Source of the DNA: DASZHJ01 sp963735465
GTDB taxonomy: Bacteria > Pseudomonadota > Alphaproteobacteria > ATCC43930 > CGMCC-115725
Assembly (NCBI GenBank): GCA_963735465.1
Contig: CAVTLA010000001.1
Span: forward strand, 4,588,001-4,652,000
Direction of reading: 5' to 3'
DNA: 64,000 bases
This document shows positions 8,027 through 16,377 of the stretch, piece by piece (within the stretch, counting starts at the first letter, position 1; the number at the start of each line of letters is the position of its first letter). The notes under the pieces are model-generated. The model was given only the letters and a program-made list of their open reading frames with translations, searched no databases and was not told the DNA's origin. The position numbers and the translations under genes are program-made.

Positions 8027-9190
8027 ATGCAACGGGAGCTCAACTACCGGCTGCGCCAGCAATCGCTGTTGGCCGATCTTGGCGTCTTCGCCCTGAAGTG
8101 CCGGGATCTCGACGTCCTGTTCCACGAGGTCTGCCGCCTTTGCGCGCTCGGCCTCAATACCGAGCTGTCGAAGGTGCTGGAATTTCTCCCGGAGCAGCAG
8201 CGGCTGCTGGTGCGGGCTGGAATCGGCTGGCATCCCGGCGTGGTCGGACACGCCACGATCGGCGCCGACATGGAATCACCGGCGGGATTCGCGCTCCACA
8301 CCGGCATGCCCGTGATCTCCAACCAGCTCTCGACCGAGGAGCGTTTCCGCACCCCCCGGCTGCTGGTGGAGCACGGCGTCAAATGCGCCATCAACGTACT
8401 GATCGGCAAGGGCGGCGAGCATTTTGGCGTGCTCGAGGCCGACAGTTCGGTGGAGGGGGAGTTCACCGGTCACGACATCGCCTTCATGACCGGCATGGCC
8501 AACCTGCTCAGTGTGGCGATCGAGCGCGAGCACGCCGAGCGGGCGCTGGCGACCGCCGTCCTGGAAAAGGACGATCTCCTCGCCCAGAAGGACCTGCTGC
8601 TGCGGGAGGTCAATCACCGCGTGCGCAATTCTCTGCAGCTCATCACCAGCCTGCTGCGGATCCAGGCCCAGCGCATCGACGATGACGATCTCCGCCACGC
8701 CTTCGCCCAGGCGACCGACCGCATCAGCGCGGTGGCCCGCGTCCACGACCGGCTGATCCAGTCCGACGACGTGACGACGGTGGAGTTCGGCGCCTATCTG
8801 CGGCAGATCTGCCTGGATCTCGTGGAATCTGGCGGGCACCGCAGCCGCCTCGCGGTGCAGTCCCTGCGGCTGCCGACCGATACCGCCATCTCCCTGGCGC
8901 TGATCGCGGTGGAGATGCTGACCAACGCCATGAAGCACGGCGATGCCGATGCCGCCGATCAGGTCGTGGACATCAGCTTTGGCGTACAGGACGACGGCCG
9001 GCCACGGCTGGAGGTGCGGGACTACGGGGTCGGGTTGCCGCCGGGTTTCCAGCTCGCTGGGCACGAGCACACCGGTCTCGGCACGACACTCATGACGGCG
9101 CTGGCCCGTCGCATCAGCGGCGATCTGACGGCGGAGAACGCGACGCCCGGCGCGCGCTGGTCGGTGGTGCTGCCGCCGATGTCGGCCTGA
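8027..9190 (+). CDS. GAF-domain sensor histidine kinase of the HisKA_2 family
   Basis: This 387-residue soluble kinase has a GAF domain at about residues 15-165, a coiled linker, a HisKA_2 dimerisation domain with the phosphoacceptor His197 in REVNHRVRNSLQLI, and a C-terminal GHKL ATPase with MLTNAMKHG (N box), DYGVGLPPG and GLGTTLM. Kinases of this family are known to phosphorylate PhyR, the anti-anti-sigma of the EcfG pathway, so this one may act upstream of EcfG. It lies 3 bp after the orphan ABC membrane protein and shares its EcfG promoter, which would make it part of a feedback loop. It has no membrane segment, so the neighbour may tether it. Confidence 0.9.
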   Translation: MQRELNYRLRQQSLLADLGVFALKCRDLDVLFHEVCRLCALGLNTELSKVLEFLPEQQRLLVRAGIGWHPGVVGHATIGADMESPAGFALHTGMPVISNQLSTEERFRTPRLLVEHGVKCAINVLIGKGGEHFGVLEADSSVEGEFTGHDIAFMTGMANLLSVAIEREHAERALATAVLEKDDLLAQKDLLLREVNHRVRNSLQLITSLLRIQAQRIDDDDLRHAFAQATDRISAVARVHDRLIQSDDVTTVEFGAYLRQICLDLVESGGHRSRLAVQSLRLPTDTAISLALIAVEMLTNAMKHGDADAADQVVDISFGVQDDGRPRLEVRDYGVGLPPGFQLAGHEHTGLGTTLMTALARRISGDLTAENATPGARWSVVLPPMSA

Positions 9191-9214
9191 TTTCGAGGGC
9201 GCCCGCCGCCTGAG

Positions 9215-10867
9215 TCAGCGGTGACCGAGAGCGTCGCGCAGGCGATCGGCGAGATCGGCGCGGCGATATGGTTTCGGCAGCACGGTGAAGCGGGTGCCGA
9301 GTTTCACCGCCTCGGCCGAGAACCCCGTGGTCAGCAGGATGCGTAGATTCGGCAAGCGGGCGCGGATCTCCTCCGCCAGCTCCATGCCGCTCAGCCCGTT
9401 CGGCAATACGATGTCGCTGAAGAGAAGGTCGATGCGCGCGCCGCGCGCGATCAGTTCCAGGGCCTGCTGGCCGTCGGTGGCGATGAGGACCCGGTAGCCC
9501 AGCTCCCCCAGCAGCGATACCACGGTGTCGAGCACGAGGTCGTTGTCCTCGACGACAAGGATCGTCTCGCCCCTGCCGGGCTTGTCCGTCTGGGTCAGGG
9601 CGGCATCGGACCCCGGGGCTACGGGATCCATGGTGCGGGGAAAATAGAGGCCGAAGGTAGTGCCGACGCCGGGCATGCTCTCGATATCGATATTGCCGCC
9701 GGATTGCGTGGCGAAGCCATAGACCTGGCTGAGGCCGAGGCCGCTGCCCTTGCCCACGGGCTTGGTGGTGAAGAACGGCTCCACCGCCCGCTCGAGCGTC
9801 TGGCGCGACATGCCGTGACCGGTGTCAGATACGGTGACCCGCACATAGTCTCCGGGCTGGATGACGCCGTCGCGGGCGGCCTGCGGATGCTTGATCGTCA
9901 CGTTCTCGGTGCCGACGCTGAGGCTGCCGCCCGCCGGCATCGCGTCCCGCGCGTTGACGGTCAGGTTGAGGAGAGCCGCCTCGAACTGAGAGGGATCCAG
10001 ACGGCAGGCCCAGAGATCGGCCGTCAGATTGGTCTGCAGCGATATCGCCTCGCCGACCGCGCGGCGCAGGAAGATCCTGAACTCGGCGATGGTCCGGTTG
10101 ATGTCGAGGGGCACCGCCTGCAGAACCTGGCGGCGCGCGAAGGCCAGCAGCCGCGTGGTCAATTGGGCGCCGAGCTCCGCCGCCTGCTCGGAATTCGAGA
10201 TCAGCCGCCTGAGTTTGGTCGGCGGGATCTCGACCCGATCGTCCAGTGAGGCGCCGATGCGCGCCAGGTTGGCGATGATGACAGTCAGCAGATTGTTGAA
10301 GTCATGGGCGATGCTTCCGGTCAGGTGGCCGATCGCCTCCATCTTCTGCGCCTGCAGCAGCGCCTCCTCCGCCTTCTTGCGCTCGGCGATCTCGAGCAGC
10401 AGCTTCTGGTTGGCGTCGGCCAGCTCCTGCGTCCGCGCGGCGACGCGCTGCTCCAGCGTCTCGTTGAGGCGGCGCAGATCGCCCTCCGCCGCCCGCAGGC
10501 GGAGCAGCGACCGGATCGTCGCCACCAGCACGTCGCGCTCCAGGGGCTCGGTCAGGTAGGCGTCGGCGCCGCTGTCGAGGCCCAGGGCCAGATCCTGGCC
10601 GCGCACGAAGGTCGCCGAGGTCTGCAGCACCAGGATGGTGGAGCCCTCGTCCTTGAGTTTGCGGCAGATCTCGAGGCCGTTGGCATCCGGCAGCTTGACG
10701 TCGAGAACGACGAGATCCGGTTGCTCCGCCTCGATGATCGCCAGCGCCTCCCGGCCCGTGGTGGCCTCGAGGACCTGATAGCCGCTGGTGCGAAGAATGC
10801 GGCCCTTCGAGTAGAGGCTCGCCTCGTCGTCGTCGACCACGAGAATCCGCGCGGCATTGTCACGCAT
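9215..10867 (-). CDS. Hybrid histidine kinase REC-HK-REC
   Basis: This 550-residue protein begins with a receiver domain (ILVVDDDE; phosphoacceptor Asp56 in LVVLDVKLP) and a coiled coil of about residues 125-175. A kinase core follows, with His188 in GSIAHDFNNLLTV and ATP-lid motifs DTGHGMS, FFTTKPVGKGSGLGL. A second receiver at about 425-550 carries Asp485 in LLFSDIVLPNG. There is no membrane or sensor domain, so input must come through the first receiver. It is the last gene of the stressosome operon and overlaps the preceding kinase gene by 8 bp. The natural inference is a phosphorelay in which the upstream hybrid kinase talks to this one. Confidence 0.92.
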   Translation of the reverse strand: MRDNAARILVVDDDEASLYSKGRILRTSGYQVLEATTGREALAIIEAEQPDLVVLDVKLPDANGLEICRKLKDEGSTILVLQTSATFVRGQDLALGLDSGADAYLTEPLERDVLVATIRSLLRLRAAEGDLRRLNETLEQRVAARTQELADANQKLLLEIAERKKAEEALLQAQKMEAIGHLTGSIAHDFNNLLTVIIANLARIGASLDDRVEIPPTKLRRLISNSEQAAELGAQLTTRLLAFARRQVLQAVPLDINRTIAEFRIFLRRAVGEAISLQTNLTADLWACRLDPSQFEAALLNLTVNARDAMPAGGSLSVGTENVTIKHPQAARDGVIQPGDYVRVTVSDTGHGMSRQTLERAVEPFFTTKPVGKGSGLGLSQVYGFATQSGGNIDIESMPGVGTTFGLYFPRTMDPVAPGSDAALTQTDKPGRGETILVVEDNDLVLDTVVSLLGELGYRVLIATDGQQALELIARGARIDLLFSDIVLPNGLSGMELAEEIRARLPNLRILLTTGFSAEAVKLGTRFTVLPKPYRRADLADRLRDALGHR

Positions 10868-13010
10868 CGCGGAGTTCCTCCGCGGGCGGTTTCAGGGCCT
10901 CGACGATGCAGCCGACTAGCACCGACGTGGAGAGCTGCGCCTTCGAGAGAATCCGCCGCGCCCGCCGCAGGCGGGCGGTCGCGCGATCGTCGAGATCGGC
11001 CGAGGTCACGATGATGACCGGCAGGTCGCGGGTGCGGGTATCCTCGCTGAACTGCGCCAGGAGGCTGAAGCCGTCGGTCTCGGGAAGGTTCAGGTCGAGC
11101 AGGATGATGTCCGGACGCAGCTCGCGCGCGAGGCGCAGCCCCTCGAGGCCGGTGCCGACTTCGATGGTCTCGTAGGCGGCCGCCGGCAGGAACTGCCGGA
11201 TGGCATATCGGAAGGCTTCCTCGTCCTCGATGAGGAGAACCCTGGTCCGGGACTTCTCCGCGAGGACGCTCCGCAGCGCGTCGTTGAGATCGGCTGATGT
11301 CACCGGCTTCAGGAGATAGCGGTCGCTGCCGATCTTGCGTGCTTTCGCCTCGTCATCGATGGTCGAGACGACGATCACCGGAATTCTCCGGATTGCCGGA
11401 TCGCGCTTGAGATCGGACAGAAGCTGCCAGGAGTCCTCGCCGAACAGCATGAGATCCAGGAAGATCGCCGCCGGCCGCACGGTGCGCAGGACGCGACGCG
11501 CCTCCGCCGCGGTGCGCGCCGAGAGCAGGCGATAGGGCGTGCCGTGAAACGCCCGCTCATAGATGAGGATGTCCTCCGGGCTGTCCTCGATCGCGAGCAG
11601 CGCCGGCCGATCTCCGGCGGCGGTTGCCGCCTCGGCATCGATCTCGGCGATGACCGCGTCCGGCGCCTGGGCATAGGCCAGCGGCAGATGCAGAGAGAAG
11701 GTCGAGCCCTTGCCCGGCGCGCTCTCTATGCTGATGCGGCCTCCCAGCAGCTCCGCGAGCTTGCGCGACAGCGGGAGGCCGAGACCGGTGCCCTTATAGC
11801 GCCGCTGCGCCGGGTTATCGAGCTGGACGAATTCCTGGAAGATCGTCTCGTGATGCTCAGCGGGGATGCCGATGCCGGTGTCGGTGACGGAGAACGCAAT
11901 CCACGTGCCGTCGGTGGCGAGTTGGGCGCTCACTCGAACTTCGCCCTGGTCGGTGAATTTCAGCGCATTCGAGATGAAGTTGCGCAGGATCTGCGAGACC
12001 TTGCCTTCGTCGGTGAAAGCGGCCGGCACCTGGTCCGCGCTCTCGAAGACCAGCGCCACGGATTCGCCGACCAGCAGCGGCCGCAGCATGCCGCGGAGCG
12101 TCCCGAACAGGCTTTCGATCGAGAACTCGGTCGGGCGCACGTCGATCTTGCCAGCCTCGACCTTGGCGAGATCGAGGAGGTCGTTGACGAGCTCGGTCAG
12201 GTTCTCCGCCGCCTTGCGCATGAACCGGATCTGCTTTTCCTGCTCGGGGGTGAGCTCGCCGTCGGTCCGGTCCAGCAGCAGCCGCGACAGCGCCAGAATC
12301 GAATTCAGGGGGGTGCGGAACTCGTGGCTCATGTTGGAGAGGAACTTGGACTTGAGGTCATCGGCCCGGCGCAGATGATCGGCGCGCTCGTCCAGCTCGG
12401 CGTAGAGCGCGACCACGCCGCGATTGGTATCCTCGAGCTCCTCGTTGAGCTTCGTTACCTCGTCGTGCCGCTGGCTTATCTCTTCGAGGCTGACGAGCAG
12501 CTCCTGGTTCTGCCGCCTGATCTCGGTCATGGGATCGAAGGTGTCCGGCCGGGCCAAGGCACTGGCGACATCGCGAAGCTCGGCGGCGCCGATGAGACGT
12601 TTTTTCGCCGGCAGGAACTTGCGCAGCGAAACGGTGGTGCCGCCGCCGGGCTCGCACTCGATCTCGAACTGATCCATCAGCCGGCGGGCGCCGAGAATTC
12701 CGAGGCCCATGCCGGTGCGCGAGTGATGGGCGCCCGCCAGGATCCGCTCCAGCTCGGGAATGCCCCGGCCGGCGTCGCTGACGACGACCTCGAGAAGCTG
12801 CGGCGGCGTGTTGCCGTGCAGCAGGAATTCAGCGCGCCCGCCGCCGCCATAGTCGAACGCGTTGCGCGCGATCTCGGAGACGGCCGTCGTAATTCGGGTC
12901 TGATCCTGTTTCTCGAAGCCGAGTAGCTCGGCGACCTGGCGCGCGCGCTGGCGCACCAGCACGACGTCGGTCTCGTGCTCGATGGAGACGCTGATGAGGC
13001 GCGCGCTCAT
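10860..13010 (-). CDS. RsbT-like GHKL domain fused to a hybrid histidine kinase (GHKL-HK-REC-REC)
   Basis: The 716-residue product starts with an RsbT-like GHKL domain (residues 1-135: VSEIARNAFDYGGGG, VVSDAGRGIPELE, GMGLGILGARRL), very close in motif pattern to the RsbT encoded three genes upstream. A coiled coil (about 165-220) leads to a HisKA domain with His229 in SNMSHEFRTPLNS. After that come a HATPase domain (DTGIGIP, GTGLGLPLSRKLAELLGG) and two receivers (AIFLDLMLFGED and IILLDLNLPETDG). ATG 13010 overlaps the phosphatase stop (ATGA); a longer frame to 13061 is less likely. Fusing a stressosome-kinase-like domain to a phosphorelay kinase suggests that the stressosome feeds this kinase. 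That link is inference. Confidence 0.9.
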   Translation of the reverse strand: MSARLISVSIEHETDVVLVRQRARQVAELLGFEKQDQTRITTAVSEIARNAFDYGGGGRAEFLLHGNTPPQLLEVVVSDAGRGIPELERILAGAHHSRTGMGLGILGARRLMDQFEIECEPGGGTTVSLRKFLPAKKRLIGAAELRDVASALARPDTFDPMTEIRRQNQELLVSLEEISQRHDEVTKLNEELEDTNRGVVALYAELDERADHLRRADDLKSKFLSNMSHEFRTPLNSILALSRLLLDRTDGELTPEQEKQIRFMRKAAENLTELVNDLLDLAKVEAGKIDVRPTEFSIESLFGTLRGMLRPLLVGESVALVFESADQVPAAFTDEGKVSQILRNFISNALKFTDQGEVRVSAQLATDGTWIAFSVTDTGIGIPAEHHETIFQEFVQLDNPAQRRYKGTGLGLPLSRKLAELLGGRISIESAPGKGSTFSLHLPLAYAQAPDAVIAEIDAEAATAAGDRPALLAIEDSPEDILIYERAFHGTPYRLLSARTAAEARRVLRTVRPAAIFLDLMLFGEDSWQLLSDLKRDPAIRRIPVIVVSTIDDEAKARKIGSDRYLLKPVTSADLNDALRSVLAEKSRTRVLLIEDEEAFRYAIRQFLPAAAYETIEVGTGLEGLRLARELRPDIILLDLNLPETDGFSLLAQFSEDTRTRDLPVIIVTSADLDDRATARLRRARRILSKAQLSTSVLVGCIVEALKPPAEELRDA

Positions 13011-13999
13011 GCGGGCGCCCTCAGGACGGCGATGGTGGCATCGTCGCGCTGGCGCCGGCAATCGCGGAAGAGCACGCCGGCGATGAGACTGACGTGCTCC
13101 CGGGCGAAACCGGGGTAGGCGTCCAGCTCCCAGCGCGCGGAGAGTCCGTCGGAATGCAGGATCAGAACGATGTCGCCGAGGAAGGGATAGGTAAACTCGG
13201 AGATCCGCGGCGACAGGTGCCCGGCGGTGCCGTTGTGGTTCACCATCCGCCGCAGCTTGTCGTCGGTGAGAATAGCGGCGCCGATGTTGCCGATTCCGAC
13301 GTAGCGAACCAGATTGGCGACGCGATCGACGCGGGCGATGCCGATGGCGGCGCCCCGTGTCGGCGCCAGGGCCCGGTGGATGCTGGTGGCGAGCGACACC
13401 AGGTCCGCATTCTCGTTCGCGGCGAATGTCGCGCGGGCGACCTCCGCCGCCGCCGCCGCGGCTTCGCCGTGACCGAGACCGTCAGCGACCAGCAGAGTAT
13501 CGCCGCGGCGGTTGCCGTAGGCCCAGGTATCGCCGCTCAGGGTCTCGCCGGGATAGGGAACGTTGATGGCGCCGATCGCGGCGCGCGCCGCGGGCGGCCG
13601 GGCAGCCGACCCCGCCTTCGCCAGGCGGGCGACCAGCACGGTTCCGGCGTCCGGGCGCGAGTAGATGGCGAACCGGTTGCTCAGACGCTTCGCCGCGCCG
13701 AGCCCGTTCCCGGGGCTGCCGGCGGTGGAATAGCCGTCCTCCATGCTGCGCGGGATGTTCGCCATACCCGGTCCGCGATCAAGCGCCAGCAGCTCGATAC
13801 CTTCGCCATCGGCATCGACGAAGGAACCCAGTATCAGCTCGCCGCCGCCGGCGTGCTTTATGAGGTTAGTGGAAAGCTCCGTCGCGACCAAGGCCACCCG
13901 GCCCGCATCGACATCGCTGAACAGCAGACGTTGCGCGAGGCTGTTGGCCGCTCTGCGCGCCTCGCCGACCTGGCTGCTATTTTCAATGCGTAGAAGCAC
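13007..13999 (-). CDS. GHKL-SpoIIE phosphatase (RsbX/RsbU-like)
   Basis: This 330-residue protein joins an N-terminal GHKL domain (about 1-130: ELSTNLIKHAGGGEL, ALDRGPGMANIP, GNGLGAAKRLS) to a C-terminal PP2C/SpoIIE phosphatase domain (about 140-330: DTWAYGNRRGDTLLVADGLGHGEAAA, with metal-binding Asp in VADGLGHG). SpoIIE phosphatases of stressosome operons reset RsbR and RsbS (RsbX) or dephosphorylate anti-anti-sigma proteins (RsbU). Position right after rsbT favours an RsbX-like reset role. The start abuts the rsbT stop, and its stop overlaps the next start by 4 bp. The extra GHKL domain is a departure from the short Bacillus RsbX. Confidence 0.88.
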   Translation of the reverse strand: MLLRIENSSQVGEARRAANSLAQRLLFSDVDAGRVALVATELSTNLIKHAGGGELILGSFVDADGEGIELLALDRGPGMANIPRSMEDGYSTAGSPGNGLGAAKRLSNRFAIYSRPDAGTVLVARLAKAGSAARPPAARAAIGAINVPYPGETLSGDTWAYGNRRGDTLLVADGLGHGEAAAAAAEVARATFAANENADLVSLATSIHRALAPTRGAAIGIARVDRVANLVRYVGIGNIGAAILTDDKLRRMVNHNGTAGHLSPRISEFTYPFLGDIVLILHSDGLSARWELDAYPGFAREHVSLIAGVLFRDCRRQRDDATIAVLRAPA

Positions 14000-14410
14000 T
14001 TATTTCCAACGCGTTAGGGTAACGGTCGTTCCCTGACCGGGGCTTGAGATGATCTCGAACTCACTGGAAAGTCGCCGCGCTCCCCCCAGCCCGAGGCCGA
14101 GGCCGCCACCGGAAGTGTAGCCGTCGGTGAGGGCCAGCTTAACGTCGGGGATACCCGGGCCCTGATCTTCAAAGACAAGTCGGACGCCGCGCCGGGTCCC
14201 GTTCCGCACAATCTCAAGGCGAGCGGTTCCGCCCCCGCCGTAGACAAGGGTGTTGCGCGCGATCTCGCTGGCCGCCGTCACGATTTTGGTCTGATCGACC
14301 AGGCTCAGTCCGACCGCCAGCGAGCAGGTCCGGACTTCGCGCCGGACCCGGACCACATCCTCGCTGGAGCGGACTGGCACCGTGTCAGTCTGCTCGATGA
14401 CCAGTGCCAC
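14000..14410 (-). CDS. rsbT: Stressosome serine/threonine kinase RsbT
   Basis: This 136-residue single-domain GHKL kinase has the ATP-binding motifs SEIARNTLVYGGGG (N box), FEDQGPGIPD (G1) and GLGLGLGGARRL (G2). Family knowledge: RsbT is held by RsbR/RsbS stressosomes, phosphorylates their STAS domains under stress, and is then released to act on a downstream partner such as RsbU. Its start overlaps the end of rsbS by 26 bp, and its stop abuts the phosphatase gene. No rsbU-type PP2C with an RsbT-binding helix domain is visible. The released RsbT could therefore act on the SpoIIE protein or on the hybrid kinases. Confidence 0.93.
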   Translation of the reverse strand: MALVIEQTDTVPVRSSEDVVRVRREVRTCSLAVGLSLVDQTKIVTAASEIARNTLVYGGGGTARLEIVRNGTRRGVRLVFEDQGPGIPDVKLALTDGYTSGGGLGLGLGGARRLSSEFEIISSPGQGTTVTLTRWK

Positions 14411-14819
14411 TGCCTACCTCAGATTCGTCGTCCGTGTCGGGCTCGCCGCTTTCCGCCATGGGCTCGTCGATGGCGTTGCGGATGAGCTTCAGACCCTTGT
14501 CTACGTTGAGCGCCGTGCGCACGCCGGTCAGCGCCAGACCCAACTCGACCAGGGTGATCGCCACCGCCGGCTGCATGCCGACGACCACTGTCACCGCGTC
14601 GAGTACCCGTGACATCGACGCGATGTTGTTCAGCATCCGCCCGATGAAGCTGTCGACCATCTCGAGGGCGGAGATGTCGATGAGAACGCCGCGCGCCCGG
14701 CTGGCGACGATTTTCTCCGTGAGATCGTTCTGCAGCGTCATCGCCAGGCGGTCGTGCATGTCCACCTGGATGGTCGCCAGCAGGCAGTCGCCGATCTTGA
14801 GAATCGGAATCCGTTCCAT
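14385..14819 (-). CDS. rsbS: Stressosome STAS protein RsbS
   Basis: RsbS is the core STAS scaffold of the stressosome and the substrate of RsbT. This 144-residue protein carries the diagnostic motif DISALEMVDSFIGRML, in which Ser57 corresponds to the phosphorylated Ser59 of Bacillus RsbS. It is about 20-25 residues longer than the Bacillus protein because of an acidic C-terminal tail (SGEPDTDDESEVGSG). That tail is encoded in the overlap with rsbT, whose start codon lies 26 bp inside. The gene begins 4 bp after rsbR. The phosphorylation-site match makes this assignment secure. Confidence 0.94.
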   Translation of the reverse strand: MERIPILKIGDCLLATIQVDMHDRLAMTLQNDLTEKIVASRARGVLIDISALEMVDSFIGRMLNNIASMSRVLDAVTVVVGMQPAVAITLVELGLALTGVRTALNVDKGLKLIRNAIDEPMAESGEPDTDDESEVGSGTGHRAD

Positions 14820-14823
14820 CTGC

Positions 14824-15696
14824 CTACTTCCGTGCCGAGGCCGCGCCGACGCGGGTCACCGCGCGACCGGTCCGCCGGAGGGCGAGAGCGAAGGCATCCG
14901 CCATCGTCGCCTTCGACACCAGATCGAGCTCGATGCCGAGATGCACGATGGTCTGGGCGATCTGCGGCCGGATGCCGCTGATGATGCAGTCCGCCCCCAT
15001 GAGGCGGGCGGCGGAGACGGTCTTGATGAGATGCTGCGCCACCAGCGTATCCACGGTGACGACGCCGGTTATATCGATGATGGCGATGTCGGCCTCCAGC
15101 GCGACGATGCGCTCCAGCAGGTTTTCCATCACCACCTGGGTGCGCTCGCTGTCCAGGGTGCCGATGAGCGGCAGGGCCAGAATGCCGTCCCACAGCTTCA
15201 CGACCGGCGTCGACATCTCCAGCAGCTCCTGCTGCTGCTGCGTGATGACGGCCTCGCGGCCTTTCTGGAAGATCTCCGTGGTGTAGAGACCAAGCTCGTC
15301 GAGGAGCTTGGTGGCGGTCCAGGTCTCCGCTGCCAGCTTATCCGCGTCCTTGCCGATTTCCTGGCGCAGCAGGGAGAAGATCGGCTCCTTGAGCGAGAAG
15401 ACGAACTTCGCGGTCTCCGACGGGCTGAAGCCCTGCTTGACCCGCTCTCGGGAGACGGTCTCCAGGATGTCGCGGACGCCCGACCACGCCGTTGCGGAGA
15501 TGTCGTCGAAATCGCCGGCTTGCGCGCCTTTCCGCAGCTCCGCGAGAAATCGCCGGGACTGGTCGGCGAGGGCGGTCTCATCGATCTTGCCCCGGGTCTG
15601 CAGGCCCGATTTCTGCGCCGTCAGCCAGTCACCCAGCAGCTTCTGGTGATATTTTTCGATGAGGGTGGGAATCACTGTTTGTCTTTCTTTGGCCAT
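14824..15696 (-). CDS. rsbR: Stressosome sensor RsbR-like protein (RsbRD-type N-domain + STAS)
   Basis: The 290-residue product has a helical N-terminal sensor domain of the RsbRD type (about 1-150) and a C-terminal STAS domain (about 165-280). Both phosphorylatable threonines of the RsbR family are present: Thr217 in DITGVVTVDTLVA and Thr249 in GIRPQIAQTIVHLG. RsbR proteins form the turrets of the stressosome and sense the stimulus with the N-domain. ATG 15696 is chosen because it begins the conserved MAKERQTVIPTLIEKY segment. An open frame continues to 15909, but that part is proline- and arginine-rich and unlike a domain. It is the first gene of a six-gene leftward operon. Confidence 0.92.
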   Translation of the reverse strand: MAKERQTVIPTLIEKYHQKLLGDWLTAQKSGLQTRGKIDETALADQSRRFLAELRKGAQAGDFDDISATAWSGVRDILETVSRERVKQGFSPSETAKFVFSLKEPIFSLLRQEIGKDADKLAAETWTATKLLDELGLYTTEIFQKGREAVITQQQQELLEMSTPVVKLWDGILALPLIGTLDSERTQVVMENLLERIVALEADIAIIDITGVVTVDTLVAQHLIKTVSAARLMGADCIISGIRPQIAQTIVHLGIELDLVSKATMADAFALALRRTGRAVTRVGAASARK

Positions 15697-16182
15697 CGCG
15701 TCGCCTCGGGGGGATAGGGTCTGAGGATAGAGTTTTAGGATTGGTCCGCCGGCACCGGTAGCGGATCGTGGGGCGGACAGCCCGCGATCGTGGCGGGGCA
15801 GGACTGTAGCAGCCTGCCCGTCCACCGCTTGCCCGCAGAATGCCGTTCGCCGGCCGCTGGTGTCTGCCCGGCTCCGTGCCGGCGCTTCAAGCGCGGTCAA
15901 AGGTGCCAACCGCGCCTCGCCCGGCTTTCGGCGTGCCGGGACTCGTTGTTTGTTTACAATGGATTACGGGAGCCGAGAGCGACCCCAAACGGAACCGATC
16001 GTCACCGGTGACCCTTACGGGCGAGAGAATGGGAATCTGCGAGCTTTTTTGACCGGAGCGCCGGGGTGACATTGGGTCGTACGCATCGGCGGCAATGGCG
16101 CGAGAATGGGGCTCGGCGGCGCGGCGGAACGTATCGAGCCGCGCCGGAGTTGCCTAGCTGGTGGATGGGGGGCGCACGACAG
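15697..16182. other. Intergenic region upstream of the stressosome operon
   Basis: This 486-bp gap lies between two divergent genes. No gene is evident; the small frames here have no supported start. I find no exact EcfG promoter facing rsbR, so the stressosome operon may use another sigma factor. On the plus strand a near-consensus EcfG site lies at 16126-16151 and is listed separately. Confidence 0.5.
16126..16151 (+). promoter_or_regulatory. Possible EcfG-type promoter with one mismatch
   Basis: GGAAC at 16126-16130 is followed after 17 bp by AGTT at 16148-16151; the consensus second element is CGTT. It would start transcription about 25 bp upstream of the small gene at 16183. The geometry is right, but one mismatch makes it only a candidate. 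Confidence 0.4.
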
Positions 16183-16350
16183 ATGTCCGAGACTCCGGAA
16201 ACCGTCGCACGGCGGTTGGTGAAGACTCACGGCACGGAAGCGCTTACCGTCGCACGGCTCGCCGTCGGCAAGATGAAGATGGCGAACAAGTCATTGGCCG
16301 AGCACTGGCGCCGGGTCGAGCGGGCGGTCGGGATGTTGCTGAAGCCCTAG
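16183..16350 (+). CDS. Small 55-residue basic protein of unknown function
   Basis: This gene encodes a short basic, probably helical protein (MSETPETVARRLVKTHGTEALTVARL to VERAVGMLLKP). There is no membrane segment or metal motif. ATG 16183 has a G-rich stretch (GGGGGG) about 8 bases upstream, while the longer frame to 16066 lacks a site. The composition resembles small conserved proteins of alphaproteobacteria whose role is unknown. It is followed 27 bp later by the antiporter gene and may be co-transcribed with it, perhaps from the near-consensus stress promoter at 16126. I do not recognise a family. Confidence 0.6.
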   Translation: MSETPETVARRLVKTHGTEALTVARLAVGKMKMANKSLAEHWRRVERAVGMLLKP

Positions 16351-16377
16351 CCTGCGTGGCGGCATGATTGTGACGGC

